A stretch of 64,000 nucleotides of DNA from Odontocerum albicorne (GCA_949825065.1 OX463855.1:40682301-40746300); one strand, 5' to 3'. Positions 1-11,741 are shown, numbered from the stretch's first letter. A program made the numbers and translations. The notes: a model not told the origin generated them from the sequence alone.

Positions 1-505
1 CATTCCTCGACAAATCTAAATAAACAAGTCCGAAGTTCACACGCCGGCCATTCAACCCATAGCCCGGAGCGGACCGCATTCCATACTAGAGCGAGAACGC
101 ACCACGCTGTCTCGCCAGTTCCGTAAATAAATTGTCACCTACATACGACATTAATCGTTTTGCTAATGCAGAAACGAGACGAAGGATATCTTGCTCGCAT
201 TCCCGCACACACGCGGAAATAGTATAAATACCTACGTTTACTAATAAAACCTCTTCTTCCGAATTGCGATCCAAAACATGTTTTATTTATCAACAAATCA
301 TCATCATCTCTTCCCAACAAGGACTAGCTCCTAAACTATGATATGAGCACAGACCTTTTGGACGTTTCTCTTTTAAATGTATTTTCTGCTTTTTATCTTG
401 AAATATACGTGCGATGTCGGAATGTAACATATTTATATATGTACATACTACGGTGCTATCTATACGCTGATAAATTATCTAAATCGTGTAAAAAGAATAC
501 GCGTA
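1..505. other. Left edge: LINE 3'-end scrap and otherwise unassigned sequence
   Basis: Positions 1-330 show nothing I can assign; the first 120 bases are GC-rich relative to the rest. About 340-470 resembles the 3' untranslated region of the LINE family also seen at 29474, 35601 and, inverted, 11040-11180 (shared words GAGC-CAGACCTTTTG and GTACATACTA). Confidence 0.35.
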
Positions 506-697
506 AAAAGAGGGATAGGTGTACTTCCAAAGAACTCCGTGCCAAGTGAATAGAACGCTTGTCTTGAATCTTCTGCTCGGGTTCGACGCTCGACGGCACC
601 CAAAAGAGGGATAGGTGTACTTCCAATGAACTCCGTGCCAAGTGATTAAAACGCATGTCTTGAATCTTCTGCTCGGGTTCGACGCTCGACGGCACCC
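506..697. repeat. Tandem duplication of a 96-bp unit
   Basis: Two adjacent 96-bp copies, 506-601 and 602-697, each starting AAAAGAGGGATAGGTGTACT and ending GACGGCACCC. They differ at only a few positions. No coding function is recognised. Confidence 0.85.
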
Positions 698-965
698 TAA
701 AGAGAAGGACCCCAGTCTGGATAAGAGTTCATCATCTAGCTCGTGATTTGACACCTGAATATTCGATTAACGAGGCAGAAAGCATTATTGTCTCTTCGTC
801 ACGCTCTTCAAGATATCTGCATCACCAATGCGTATATGATGAGAGGTGCCATACAAAATAATGAATAAAGAATTGTTGACACACCCATTCCTCGCTTTAC
901 GGAAGATGTACGTTCCTGAAAAGTTGTTAATCGAAATTCCGTATATCGAAATATTTTCCCCACAT

Positions 966-2370
966 ATTACATACATACATACCATCACGCTATTTCCCTG
1001 TCGGGGCAGACAGACAGGACAAGACGTCAAACTTTACAATTTCGAAACATATACCTCGCATCTTCTACATTCATACACCTTCCCATATAACTTCTACGAG
1101 TTTTTGATTTTTTACATTTCCTTCTTTCTAAATATCATTCGCTTGATCCAAACATACTTTCTTTGGTATTCCACTACGACTCATTCCAGAAACATTTGCA
1201 CTGTTTATTTGTTTTGTTATTCTTTCTTCATGCATTCGTTTTACAAACCCAAATAATTTCCGAGTGCTTTTCAGATATCAGTTCGTATTTATTTCACCTC
1301 ATTCCGTATCATACTACTTTGATCAAAAAGTTTTAGGACTTTATTCATAAAATCGAAAATACAAGTTTATTCATCAAAATCGATATGGTCCCATCGACTG
1401 CAACGCACTTACGCCAGCGCTTGATCTAATCCTCGAAACACCGCTGGTACTCAATTTTCGGTATGTCCATCAGAGCCGTCTTCGATTTTTTCATGACAAC
1501 TTCTCGGGTGCTGTAACGCGTTCCGCGAACCGGTTTTTTAAGTCGGTTGAACAGGAAAAAGTCGCAGGGAGCCAGATTAGGTGAATTCGAAGGCTGCTGG
1601 ATAGTAATCGTGTTGTTTTTGGTCAAAAACTTATGGAAATCGTATATTTCGCGATTTCAACAGTTTTGCCAGGTACCGCACCAGTTTTGCAGTGACACGT
1701 CTGAGGCCCAACCACTAGCCAAAATGTCTTGAGCGGATCCATAAGCGATGTTAAAGTCCTCTGCCAGCTCTCTAATGGTCAATTTGCGGTTTTCAGCCAA
1801 CATTTCTTTGATTTTATCGATGTTTTCATCGGTTTTCGACTGCCACTGCGTTCGTCATCCTCGACCGACTCACGACCACTTCTGAAGCGTTCGTGCCACC
1901 GAAAAACAATTCTCCAACATTTCCAAGGTCTGCGGACCGTTAAATCCGTTTTTCTCAAACTCGTTGATGCACAGTTGATGCCATTTTCAAACTTGTAAAA
2001 AATCGCAAACACGCACAATAACGGTAGATGCACTCAGTACAGCGTAACTTTTACAAATGTCAAGCTATGATGCTGATATTTAGAGGGAAGTGTCAATGAT
2101 AGATGTGGTAACCTAACAAAAAAAAGAATTCCAATCGGGTGACTGACAGCGCCACACGGTGGCCGGTCCTAAAACTTTTTGATCAAGGTAGTACATTGTA
2201 CCCCATGTATTCTCAGTACACGCATTTCCATAGCATTTATTCTACTCCTTTCAGTTTTTTTCCACGTCTACGTTCCACTTCCATACATCAAAGTTGAAAC
2301 AATAATACTGTTTAGTTGTTATGGTATATCATTATCTTGGCAGATTTTGATACTGTCTAGTTCGATTATA
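966..2370 (-). mobile_element. LINE 3' fragment (GHVERMNE family) split by a mariner
   Basis: Minus-strand remnant of a non-LTR element that recurs through the window. Its hallmark on the plus strand is a CCCTGTCGGGGCAGACAG-type segment, which encodes the LINE C-terminus followed by a short 3' untranslated region. The coding part in better copies reads LRWFGHVERMNE. Here it runs from about 966 to 1313 and resumes at 2192 after the mariner insertion; the joined flanks restore the family order (TATCATA, then CATTGT). It is heavily decayed, with no usable frame. Confidence 0.6.
1314..2191 (-). mobile_element. Internally deleted mariner, copy 1
   Basis: Terminal inverted repeats CTACTTTGATCAAAAAGTTT (left) and the complement of CTACCTTGATCAAAAAGTTT (right) are flanked by TA on both sides. 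Minus-strand fragments encode pieces of a mariner transposase: an N-terminal part with RSGRESVEDDERSG-like sequence and a C-terminal NSPNLAPCDFFLF motif carrying the last catalytic Asp region. At 878 bp it is shorter than the usual roughly 1.3 kb, and the middle of the transposase is missing. Frameshifts make it non-functional. It lies inside a LINE fragment. Compare the copy at 7579-8502. Confidence 0.9.
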
Positions 2371-2394
2371 CATGTTTAAGTGCCATACTATACA

Positions 2395-3462
2395 ATAAAG
2401 GTAAAGGGAGGAAAACAATTTAGGCAATCGATCGGAGCGTGGTTATTATTAAGACAGGAGTTTGAGTACTTGGGCTTGCAAGAGGAATGACTTGTAGCAA
2501 AGGTTTGTGTGAGCTCTTGAGTGTGGTGTTTTTTATTGGTTTATATTTATATTTTTATGATTATGTCAGGTACATTGTGGGGTGAATGTTTTTGGTCTGT
2601 CTGGAGTGATGAAGTGTGAGGAGTTTGATTTCGCGTGATGTATACATATGTAATTGAGTGTCACTGTTTGTCAGGTTGATGAGAATGTGCAACGGGGCTT
2701 TATATAATCAAAATACGGAAAGAAGTATCGTTTTTTTTTTCATGCTATATGTCCTCAGTGAGATACAGGCAAAAGCCTAATTCACCAGGGACACGACAAA
2801 TCTTCTCCCTGGCTCCATCCCAACTCACTGTCTGCGAAGACTGTTGGGGTCAGCTCTCCTCGTCCTCAGGTTGTATGCTCTTCTGTCCCAGACCTCGTCC
2901 CCCAGGCCGTGCCTCTGCATCAGGTTATCTTTTTGCACCACCCATGAATTATTTGGTCTTCATCTGGTTGTTATTCGAGGAAGATCCATGGAGATTGCCT
3001 GGTTCACAATGTGATCGGGTGCTCTGCGTCCAACGTGCCCACACCATCTCAATCGCCTCTCCTCCATCTTGCTGTTGATGTCTGTAACACCTAGGCTTCC
3101 ACGAATGCGTAAGCTTTTTATTTTGTCTCTTAGGGACACACAAGCTGACCATCTTAGCATGCGCATTTCAGCAGTTTCTAGTTGCCTAGAGTAACAGTTA
3201 TACATCGTCCAGCAGTCGGGAGTCATAGAGAAGTGCGGGTCTGGGAATCGTTTGGTATACTTTTCCTTTTAACTTTACTGGCATTTTCGGATCACATAGA
3301 ACTCCCGTCATTGATCTAAACTAGGGACACGACAAATGAAAGGCAACAAACCCAGATCCATTAAAATTGTGTGTCCAAATTAAATTACCTGTAATTTTTT
3401 TTTCACAAATGATGTATATTTCTTGTCATGTGTAAAATAAATAAATAAAATAAAAAACTGAC
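2395..3462 (+). mobile_element. Retroposon with AAAT-rich tail, interrupted by a LINE
   Basis: Shares long stretches with 14323-15058, including GTGAGATACAGGCAAAAGCC and GGCAACAAACCCAGATCC, and ends in a (TAAA)n-like tail. No coding region is seen. A LINE fragment is nested at 2802-3322 with a target duplication. The tail suggests a LINE 3' end or a non-autonomous retroposon; class unknown. Confidence 0.6.
2802..3322 (-). mobile_element. LINE C-terminal fragment (LETAEMRMLRW family)
   Basis: Minus-strand translation in shifting frames gives SRQLETAEMRMLRW, then SLRDKIKSLRIRG, then RWCGHVGRRAPDHIVNQAIS, typical of the region after the reverse transcriptase domain in non-LTR elements. A second copy is at 40718-41109. 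It is flanked by a perfect 15-bp direct repeat AGGGACACGACAAAT at 2787-2801 and 3323-3337, a LINE-style target duplication. It is truncated at both ends of the coding region and defective. Confidence 0.8.
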
Positions 3463-4190
3463 TTAGTTTTCTATCGCTACACACCATTCTATATCACTCA
3501 TAATTCGTTCATCATCTGAGAAAACACTAAATAGCAAAGTTCTTCAAATTATCTAGTTTTAATCTTTCACTACCCATATACAGAATTTATTTTGTTTTTT
3601 TACATTCCTTTGAAACAGTTCCCGTAAAATGGGGTTTGGGTGTATATAAATGGGTGTCACCTTTCGAAAAGGGATTTGAACCTGAAACTGCCAACCTCCA
3701 GAGCTGGCATCACTACAGTGCAGCTCTGAATGAATGAACTGAAGACATGTGCTAAGTGTATGCGTGTATGTAGCCCAGAATAATATAATAGCATACGTGT
3801 AGCGCGAAGCACTGCGAGTCTATGTCTATAGGTATGATGATGTGTTTATGATATAGTCGCGGCCAGAAATAGTAACAGCTGAGGAAGAGAAGAGGTGGAG
3901 AGACAAAGGTGGGGCATCCTCAGCCATTGAGCAGGTAGTGCAGACCAAGAATACAAATCAGCTTCACCAATTATTTCAACTATTCTCCAATTATCTAGGG
4001 TCACCATAAAATACATTTTTTTTCATAATTATTTACTTCCAAATACTCGTAATAATAGTAATAAAACAATTTATAAAGCGACGTTTAGAGAGCGAATCCT
4101 AAAACTCGGGACGATAAAATATCAATAAGGTTTTGATTCTGCAAAGCAACTTACATCTCGTTCTACTAATTCATCGTACTTTCTTAGGTT
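3463..4190. other. No gene recognised
   Basis: AT-rich sequence with no supported frame. Around 3660-3725 a minus-strand tRNA-like block (GGGATTTGAACC) might be a decayed SINE head, but I would not insist on it. Confidence 0.4.
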
Positions 4191-4330
4191 AAAAATAAAT
4201 CTTAGACACATTTTGAAGACGCTGTAATTTGTCCAGCTGTTCCTCTGTAACATCCAAGTAACATACGTCCGCAAAGTCCAGAATCGGAGAGTAGATATTG
4301 CATGAGTAAATTTTTTGTTTTAGTAGACAG
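4190..4330 (-). mobile_element. LINE fragment (LDKLQRLQNV family)
   Basis: Minus strand reads CYLDVTEEQLDKLQRLQNV, the start of the C-terminal domain found better preserved at 48360-48730 and 49255-49785. Only a scrap remains. Confidence 0.6.
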
Positions 4331-4860
4331 GAATCTTTGCAACACTTAAAGGAAATGAAGGCTGAAGAAGATCAACCTCATTTATTTGAACACGCCATGA
4401 GAGAGTGTTATTCATTAGCACTCCTAGGTTTTTAACAGTTTTATGCATTATCAATACGAGCGATTACGAACAAAGAGTTTAAAGACCCGAACATAGTCTG
4501 TCTCCCGGCCACGCTCTCCAATATGTCTGAATCACCAACTCAGATAAGTTGAAGAGTACGATACGTATGGAAGAATGGGTGACAGCTTGTAAACCTGCTT
4601 TATTGAAACATCAAATTATGAGTGTTATATCAATTTGTGGTTAACTCGCCTCCATTGTGACGTGAACTCTCTTGTTGACTTATCTCGCTTTGCCCCACGC
4701 ATTTATGATGCATTATGACGATATCACTCACTCCCCAGATACCATGAGCTGATTAAATCTGGGTTGTTGTGAGCCAACGTCCAAGAATGGGAGATTTATT
4801 TTAGTTTCCCAAACGTACAGTAGATTGATTCTATACAAATGAGTTATTTGCATTAGTTAA

Positions 4861-5824
4861 CCTTTCCCTTCCTTAGCTAAAAAAATCGGCGCGTTCCAGT
4901 GATGTGTATTCAATACACATGTAAAAATGAGCTATTTAAAATAAGAATATTCATAGCCAATCGTTTAAATTGATTAAATTTGAAGTCAAAAGTGATCATT
5001 ATTGAAATTGAATTGCTGAAAACATGAAAAAACATCAGCCGACGTTCACAAAACGGACACAGAGACCACCTCATATGAATGCCCGCGAGCTACTGAGACG
5101 GAACTCGGAACACTAACACTGTGTATGTTATACCTCGAAGGAAGAAACAACTGCGAACTGAGATTCTATTTCTTGCGTTCCCATATACCGAAGTAGAGTG
5201 AGAGTGACACGTGAATAGCGTCGCTTCCTCACCCATAGCGGTTTTTAGAATGAATATACCAACGTCACACTCTGGCACACGTTTAATTGTATTGGTGAAT
5301 TTATTCCCGATTTTCACAAAATATCTCTGATGTGGCCGATAAGTGCTAACTATTATTAATATTATTTTTTTCATTCAATGCGTAAATGTATTATAATTGA
5401 TCAATCTCCAGAATGCAATTGGATAACTCCATGTCTGGTTTTGTGGATATTTTAGTCGTGATATTTGTTTAGGAGGGTACTTCCCGGCGTTTCCTCAATT
5501 TAGCTCTTGATTTGAATACCGTTCCCATATACCGAAGTAGAGTGAGAGTGAGACGTGAATAGCATCGCTTCCTCACCCATAGCGGTTTTTAGAATGAATA
5601 TACCAACGTCACACACTGGCACACGTTTGATTGTATTGGTGAACTTATTCCCGATTTTCACAAAATATCTCTGATGTGGCCGATAAGTGCTAATTATTAT
5701 TAATATTATTTTTTCATTCAATGCGTAAATGTATTACGGAGGAATACCTAAAATCTGAACCCAGTATTTATTATATTTATAGAGATATCAAAGTTTTTAG
5801 AAGCAATGTGTAGGACAGGAAGGG
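4861..5824 (-). mobile_element. piggyBac-like TTAA element, dimeric form
   Basis: TTAA at 4857-4860 and 5825-5828 bounds the element, whose ends are CCTTTCCCTTCC and the complement of CCTTCCTGTCC. Inside, one segment occurs twice in the same orientation (about 5090-5395 and 5515-5740), separated by a spacer of about 120 bp at 5395-5515 that also appears in the copy at 15883. There is no transposase. The short frames inside (for example, ...YRPHQRYFVKIGNKF...) recur only because the repeat recurs. Confidence 0.75.
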
Positions 5825-6019
5825 TTAACTTGACAGCCAAGTAGTGTCACATTTTTATTTATTTATTGTATTTAAATGCGTGGCCGTGAGAACTTACATA
5901 TCCTCATAACATTTTCTCGTGGGGTAAGCACATAGGACAAATCTTCAAGCCATTTTATACATGCCCACCACTCTCGCCTCATCCACATCCAAAAATCGTG
6001 TCATACATGCTCTCCCGTT

Positions 6020-6512
6020 TCTCATACTTGTTACCGTAGACCCTTTTACCAAAAACTTTTAAAACCGTCGACCCCCAAGTTATTTACTTAACTTACTCAA
6101 ATGATTAAGTTTGTACAGTACTCGATATTAAATGTTTGACTAGATATCAAACGTTTCATTTTAATCACTTGTAATTAAGGATTGAAAAATATAAAAGGAC
6201 TACGGATTATGGCATTATCTTGTGCAACATTTAATATTGAAATCTGCGCTGACGAAAATTAAAGCAAAAAAATACAAGCTTTTTTTTTTAATTTTTGACA
6301 TGAAATAAATACGTAAATTCAAGATAAGTATTAATATTCTTAATTAGGTACCTATTGGAATCATAAATATTTAGAAGTAACATCAAATAGCAGTAGTAAG
6401 GGGGTCTATTTTTGCTGTCGTCGACCCCCAAATTTTTTTATTGAAACTATCGACCCCTAGAAAAATCAAATCGACCCCAGGGGTTCGATATCGATCACTT
6501 TGGGAACTCTTG
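6020..6512. mobile_element. hAT-type element, left end lost
   Basis: Matches 21811-22300 through most of its length (GACCCTTTTACC near the left, GGGAACTCTTG at the right terminus). The left inverted repeat is degraded, so no target duplication can be read. There is no coding sequence. Confidence 0.6.
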
Positions 6513-6749
6513 CATTAAACAGATTTTTACAAAACATCATATTTATATATTATTTTAAATTTAAGTATACAAAACGTTGTTACCGTTCCCTCAGTTAAAA
6601 TTTCTCGAACTATTGCCGTTTACTCTAGCCTCGGTACTCTTCCGTCGCTCTCCCATTGTTTTAGACAGAAGAACATGAACATGTATGAATATATATCACG
6701 CCGGTCACACCCATTACATGGTCAGGCTACATTATAATTCAAATTCGAT

Positions 6750-7240
6750 AACTCCACCTTCAGTAGTATGTCAATGTGATGTTTCGTTACATTCTGATAT
6801 GTTAAAGATTGTTTCGTTACATTCTTTCGTGTTGTTTTGTTATATTTTGAAATGTTAAAAATTGAATATCAGCCCGGTAGAAATTAAACGACGTTTAAAT
6901 ACTGTTCGATTTATATTATTACAATTAAAATTCGAAAGGTACACAATCAGCAGTATGTCAACTAGTCAATAGAAGACATATTGTTTCAATATATTCTGAA
7001 ATGTAAAAAACTTAATACCAACCCGGTTGAAATTGAACGTTTAAATATTGTTCGATTTATATTATTACAATTAAAATTCTAAACATACACTCTCAGCAGT
7101 ATGTCAACTAGAGTCAATAGAAGACGTGTTATTTCGTTATATTCTGAAATGTTAACAATTGAATATTGCGCGGATATCAAGTTTCCTTTAAAAAAAAAGA
7201 AAAAACTTGGTTGAAAGTAAACGACATTTAGATGCCGGGC
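6750..7240. repeat. Diverged tandem repeat, period about 145 bp
   Basis: Related blocks begin with CAGCAGTATGTCAACTAG near 6950 and 7095, with a more diverged block before them; each carries TTCGTTATATTCTGAAATG and a GTTCGATTTATATTATTACA segment. No coding content. Origin unknown. Confidence 0.6.
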
Positions 7241-7578
7241 TTTTCCTTTATTTTTAAGATAACCGCATGTTATTGCATTGCAGTTAAGCGAAGCGAAAAC
7301 CGCCGCTTTTCATTAATAATCTAAATACCCAAGAATTTATGTAAGCGCCATTAAAACTATAAATTCAAGTGAAAAGTTCTTAAAATTCTTTTACCCCTCT
7401 TATCTTAAACCTATACAGCATTCCTTTTCCCCCTTTCTCTATCTCATTTCAAGAGATCACGATCTTTTTACCTGAGTTGTGCCAAAGATGATAAAAATGC
7501 GCTTTGTTAAGTCTGTCGTCGTATTCCTAAGATTCCTTTATGTCAAATTTTAATTATAAAAGACCATTTCATATACTA

Positions 7579-8502
7579 CTACCTTGATCAAAAAGTTTTA
7601 GGACTTCATTCATAAAATCGAAAATACAAGTTTATTCATCAAAATCGATATGGTCCCCTTCAAAGTACTCCCCATCGACTGCAACGCACTTACGCCAGCG
7701 CTTGATCCAATCCTCGAAACACCGCTGGTACTCAATTTTCGGTATGTCCATCAAAGCCATCTTCGATTTTTTCATGACATCATCTCGGGTGCTGTAACGC
7801 GTTCCGCGAAGCGGTTTTTTAAGTCGGTTGAACAGGAAAAAGTCGCAGGGAGCCAGATTAGGTGAATTCGAAGGCTGCTGGATAGTATTCGTGTTGTTTT
7901 TGGACAAAAACTCATGGAAATCATGTCTTTTGCGATTTCAACGCGGTCCTTTTTTGCATAAAATTGAGGTCTTTCAGCACCAGTTTTGCAGCGACACGTC
8001 TGAGGCCCAATCACTAACCAAAATGTCTTGAGCGGTTCCATAAGCGATGTTAAAGTCCTTTGCCAGCTCTCTGATGGTCAATTTGCGGTTTTCGGCCAAC
8101 ATTTCTTTGATTTTATCGATGTTTTAATCGGTTTTCGATTGCCACTGCGTTCGTCATCCTCGACCGACTCACGACCCCTTCTGAAGCGTTCGTGCCGCCG
8201 AAAAACACTTTTCCAACATTTCCAAGGTCTGCGGACCGTTAAATCTGTTTTTCACACAAAATTTAATGCAAACTCGTGGATGCACAGTTGATGCCATTTT
8301 CAAACATGTAAAAAATCTAAAACACGCACAAAGGTAGATGTACTCAGTACAGCATAACTTTTACAAATGTCAAGCTATGACGCTGAAATTTGGAGGGAAG
8401 TGTCAATGATAGATGTGGTAACCTAACAAAAAAAAAGAATTCCAATCGGGTGAATGACAGCGCCTCACGGTGGCCGGTCCGAAAACTTTTTGATCAAGGT
8501 AG
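7579..8502 (-). mobile_element. Internally deleted mariner, copy 2
   Basis: Same terminal repeats as copy 1 (CTACCTTGATCAAAAAGTTT), flanked by TA. The minus strand encodes NSPNLAPCDFFLFNRLKKPL near the C-terminus and VEIAKDMIS before it, joined directly: the central part of a mariner transposase is absent. The order, the junction and the overall length (924 bp) match copy 1, so both derive from an already deleted parent that was moved by a transposase supplied from elsewhere. The plus-strand frames are shadows. Confidence 0.9.
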
Positions 8503-8759
8503 TATGTATTACGGTTTTTAAAAGCAGACTCTCCATAACGGCGTTTTAACTCGGGATTCGAACACACTATTACTGACATTAAAATATATAACAAAATATA
8601 CTATAGATGGATGCGGTCATTTGATTAGGCGCTTCCACGTATCTGCGTATGTTTAGAAAAACATATTTGGTAAGAAAACCGCAAAAAACTTACCAAGGAA
8701 AATAAAGAAACATGATTGGGAATGTTTGTAAACTTATGGCTGATGTGTTAAGTTTGTGA

Positions 8760-9400
8760 GATAAAAAACACGCTCAGGTGGTCTGGGAATGTGGAACGAA
8801 TGAATGAAGAAATACCAACAAAACATATATACAGTGTAAATGTGAGTGGAAGACGGAGTAGAGGAAGACCAAAAAAATAATGGTTGGAGCAAGTGAATGT
8901 GAATGACGACCTCCGTGGCCTGGTGGTAAGACACTTGTCTGCCGATCCTGAGGTTGCGGGTTTCATCCCCGCTGGAACCCAATTTTATTTTAAAAGTGAT
9001 TCCAGTCTGGTTTTCATTTAGGTCCCATTAAAGCATCTTTCTGGTTGGTTGGAAGAGATTGCCACATGGCAATTAACTCGCCAAGTTAAATTTTAAAAAA
9101 AAAGTTTTTTTGAAAGGAAATGTAAAAAGCCAGAATAATCGTAGGAGTTGTATAAATGTAGAATAGGGGGAATAGGAAAGTCTGGCGCTCTCTCCTCTCT
9201 GCCTACTCCGAAATGGAAAAGGTATGATGGTATGTAATAAATTAAGAAATGAATGTTTTTGAAAGAATGAAATGTTAAAAGTCAGAAAAATTGTAGGAGT
9301 TGTACGAAAAGGTTTATGAATGTAGTAGAGGCGGAATAGGAAAGCATGGCGTTTCTTCGTCTCTGCCTTCTTCGAAATGGAAAAGGCGTGATGGTATGTA
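8760..9400 (+). mobile_element. LINE 3' fragment (GHVERMNE family) with nested SINE
   Basis: The plus strand carries ...TGGAACGAATGAATGAAG..., then GGAAGACGGAGTAGAGGAAG, then after the SINE GTAAAAAGCCAG...CTCTCTGCCTACTCCG. A second partial copy of the same 3' end follows at about 9240-9400. It ends in the family's ATGGTATGTA terminus. Not coding. Confidence 0.65.
8905..9112 (+). mobile_element. tRNA-derived SINE with LINE-type tail
   Basis: Pol III A-box-like TGGCCTGGTGG and B-box-like GGTTGCGGGTTTCATCCC lie at tRNA spacing. A unique body and a tail containing TGGTTGGAAGAGATTGCC and an A-rich end follow. The tail is shared with the Jockey/CR1-like LINE 3' ends at 45225, 48965 and 57885. It is inserted in a LINE fragment of a different family. 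Confidence 0.75.
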
Positions 9401-9671
9401 CGTAATTAGTTATGTCAGTACATTGTCCTGAGTGCAAAACGTCTTATCTGTTCTTAGAAGAAAAATAAATGATTTATCCATCAAATATAAAATAAATATC
9501 AACTCATACAGACAATGGAATCACTACCCGAGGTGACAATTCGCTATAAAACTGTCTGCCCGCGATTATGTTGAGTCAGGGACAGACGAGTGTAACGCGA
9601 CGGCATACCGTACGTAACATAACGATAACATACTCGTGCAGTACTTACTTGTTGGTTGGAATTAATCATAT

Positions 9672-10122
9672 AGAGGCCCAAATCACTAACCAAAATGTAT
9701 TGAGCGGATCCATAAGCGATGTTCAAGTCCTCTACCAGCTCTCTAATGGTCAATTTGCGGTTTTCGGCCAACATTTCTTTGATTTTATCGATGTTTTCAT
9801 CGGTTTTCGACTGGTCACTGCGTTCGTCACCCTCGACCGACTCACGACCACTTCTGAAGCGTTCGTGCCACCGAAAAACACTTCTCCAACATTTCCAAGG
9901 TCTGCGGACCGTTAAATCCGTTTTTCACACAAAATTTAATGCAAACTCGTTGATGCACAGTTGATGCCATTGTCAAACTTGTAAAAACACGCACAAAGGT
10001 AGATGTACTCAGTACAACGTAACTTTTACAAATGTCAAGCTATGACGCTGAAATTTGGAGGGAAGTGTCAATGATAGATGTGGTAACCTAACAAAAAAAA
10101 AAGAATTCCAATCGGGTGACTA
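9672..10122 (-). mobile_element. Mariner fragment, copy 3
   Basis: Only the transposase N-terminal part and the adjoining right end remain; the terminal repeat itself is lost. The minus strand reads NRKLTIRELVEDLNIAYGSAQ, a mariner helix-turn-helix region, with neighbouring fragments matching copies 1 and 2. Confidence 0.8.
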
Positions 10123-10189
10123 AAGAAATGCTATATAGCAATAATCCCACCAGATGCATGTTTGGCCTGAATGACGAAATAAAAAAGAG

Positions 10190-10740
10190 AGAATAAAGTG
10201 GACACAAAAGCACGGCATGCAAGGTTAACGTGGTTGGATCAAGTGGGTCACATTTTGAAAGAGAAATTGAGAAGCTAAGTGCCAACATTGATGTATAGGA
10301 GTGAAAAGAGGACGTGGAAAAAGACTGAAGAGCCGAATAAATGCTGTAGAATTACGTGCATTGAGAAGAGTGACAATTTATGACAGAAAACGAAATGAAG
10401 TGATTGGTGATGTTATATGTGAAGTTAAGAAAGATTAAAATTCCGCTAAAATAATTTGAGCATATGGAACGAATGAATGAAGATTAAGAAAACAGATATA
10501 TAGTGGAAATGTGAGTAGAAGGCGTGTGAGAGGAAGACCAAGAAAGTATGATTGAATCAATTGAATTATATTCTGAAAGAAGGAAACGTAGAACGTCAGA
10601 GAAATCGTAGGTGTATAAGAAGGTATGTAGAAGAGACTAAGGAGGTGTATCGAGATATAAGTATGCCGCTGTGTCCTCTATGCCTACCCCAACCGCAAAT
10701 GGTGAAATAATATGTATGTATGTTAGTGAGAAGTAAAAAC
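10190..10740 (+). mobile_element. LINE 3' fragments (GHVERMNE family)
   Basis: Two overlapping or tandem remnants: about 10190-10440, with NAVELRALRR-like and VTIYDRKRNEVIGDV-like residues, and about 10450-10740, ending at CTATGCCTACCCCAACCGC and ATGTATGTATG. They are decayed and have no complete frame. Confidence 0.6.
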
Positions 10741-10804
10741 AGTTATAGAAGGTGCATGCTGAGATGTATGCATGTGGAGTAAGTTGTATTTAAGAAAAGT
10801 GTGA

Positions 10805-11740
10805 GGATATTTAAATAAATAAAAATAGGTTTATTGATAGCAACATAGTATGTACTATACCCGTCGATAAGTAATACACATCGTTTGCAGAGCGTCGTCT
10901 CTGTCGCACGATGTGCTAACAGTCTGGTCCGGTAACGACTGACAAACCGCGACGGAACACGTGTATGAATGACAGAGACGACGCTCTACAAACGATGTGT
11001 ATTACTTACCGTACATACGTGTATATAAATACATTTCGAAATCGCACATATGGTATATCTTAAGATAAATAGCAGAGAATACATTTAAGAAAGATGCTAT
11101 GAAAAGGCCTGGGCTCATCTCATAACATTCCCCCGGTCGAGTTACATACACCCCACCAATATAGGGCGAGCCATGCCGTGATGACATAAGATGTTATCAG
11201 TCCTTGTACACGTAGATTAATAAAAATGTTTTTTCTATGTCTACCCTACACCTCATTATTGCTGGGCCTCGCAGTCGAGGATCCCCTCGCCACTCCAACG
11301 TCAGTCCTGAACCGTTCTCCCACGTCGATCGTGTGATTTTCTGTGAGAGAACAGCCCGATCCTGGATGCGCACTCCCTTCCGCAAATGTCACAGATATAT
11401 GGACCCTGCTGAGCCACCTGGCCATGTTGACGCATGTTCGCAGCGCGCAGACTGTTTCTCATACGTCTAGCCACTGAGACGTCATCAGCCCGAGAACATA
11501 CGGCTCTCCATCCCTCATGGTCCCGAGCCACCTGCTCCTAGTCCTCAGGCACCCCGCACAAAGTAAGCGACTCTCGCAGACTGTCCTTATAGCGCTTCCT
11601 CTGCCCACCAACTCTTCGCTTGCCCACCACTTCCCCGTTCAAGACGCGTTTTGGGAGTCTGTGATCGCCCATGCGTATCACATGCCCGGTCCACCGCAAT
11701 TTCGCCTAAACCCTACACCTACAAGGGATACGGTATGATG
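10805..11740 (-). mobile_element. LINE 3' end encoding a C2H2 zinc finger
   Basis: Minus-strand translation from about 11735 gives LRWTGHVIRMGDHRLPKRVL, then RVGGQRKRYKDSLRESL, an in-frame stop near 11538, then a finger CDICGRECASRIGLFSHRKSH. This order (post-RT helix region, then a terminal CCHH finger with RIGLxSH) is typical of some non-LTR retrotransposons. The 3' untranslated region continues to about 10805 with CGCCCTATATTGGTGGGGTG and an A/T-rich end. A hairpin MITE is nested at 10860-11011. It is truncated 5' and non-functional. Confidence 0.75.
10860..11011. mobile_element. Long-hairpin MITE, short copy, TA-flanked
   Basis: Arms of about 50 bp (TAAGTAATACACATCGTTTG...GAGCGTCGTCTCTGTC and its complement) surround a short loop; TA lies on both sides (10858-10859, 11012-11013). 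It is related to 23267-23501 and 54226-54460 but lacks their central arm segment. It sits inside the LINE 3' untranslated region. Confidence 0.8.
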
Positions 11741-11741
11741 A

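Noticed and set aside
5090..5374. Small protein family YRPHQRYFVKIGNKF seen at five places
   Set aside because: The frame recurs only with the TTAA element, is cut by its ends, and differs by frameshifts among copies; no transposase or capsid motif.
8905..9000. tRNA gene
   Set aside because: A and B boxes are present, but there is no closed cloverleaf or acceptor stem, and the body and tail are those of a SINE. The same applies at 19190, 23700, 37463, 42270 and 57205.
11301..11531. Host zinc-finger gene
   Set aside because: The C2H2 finger follows a LINE post-RT segment in the same frame with a stop, and LINE 3' sequence continues downstream.
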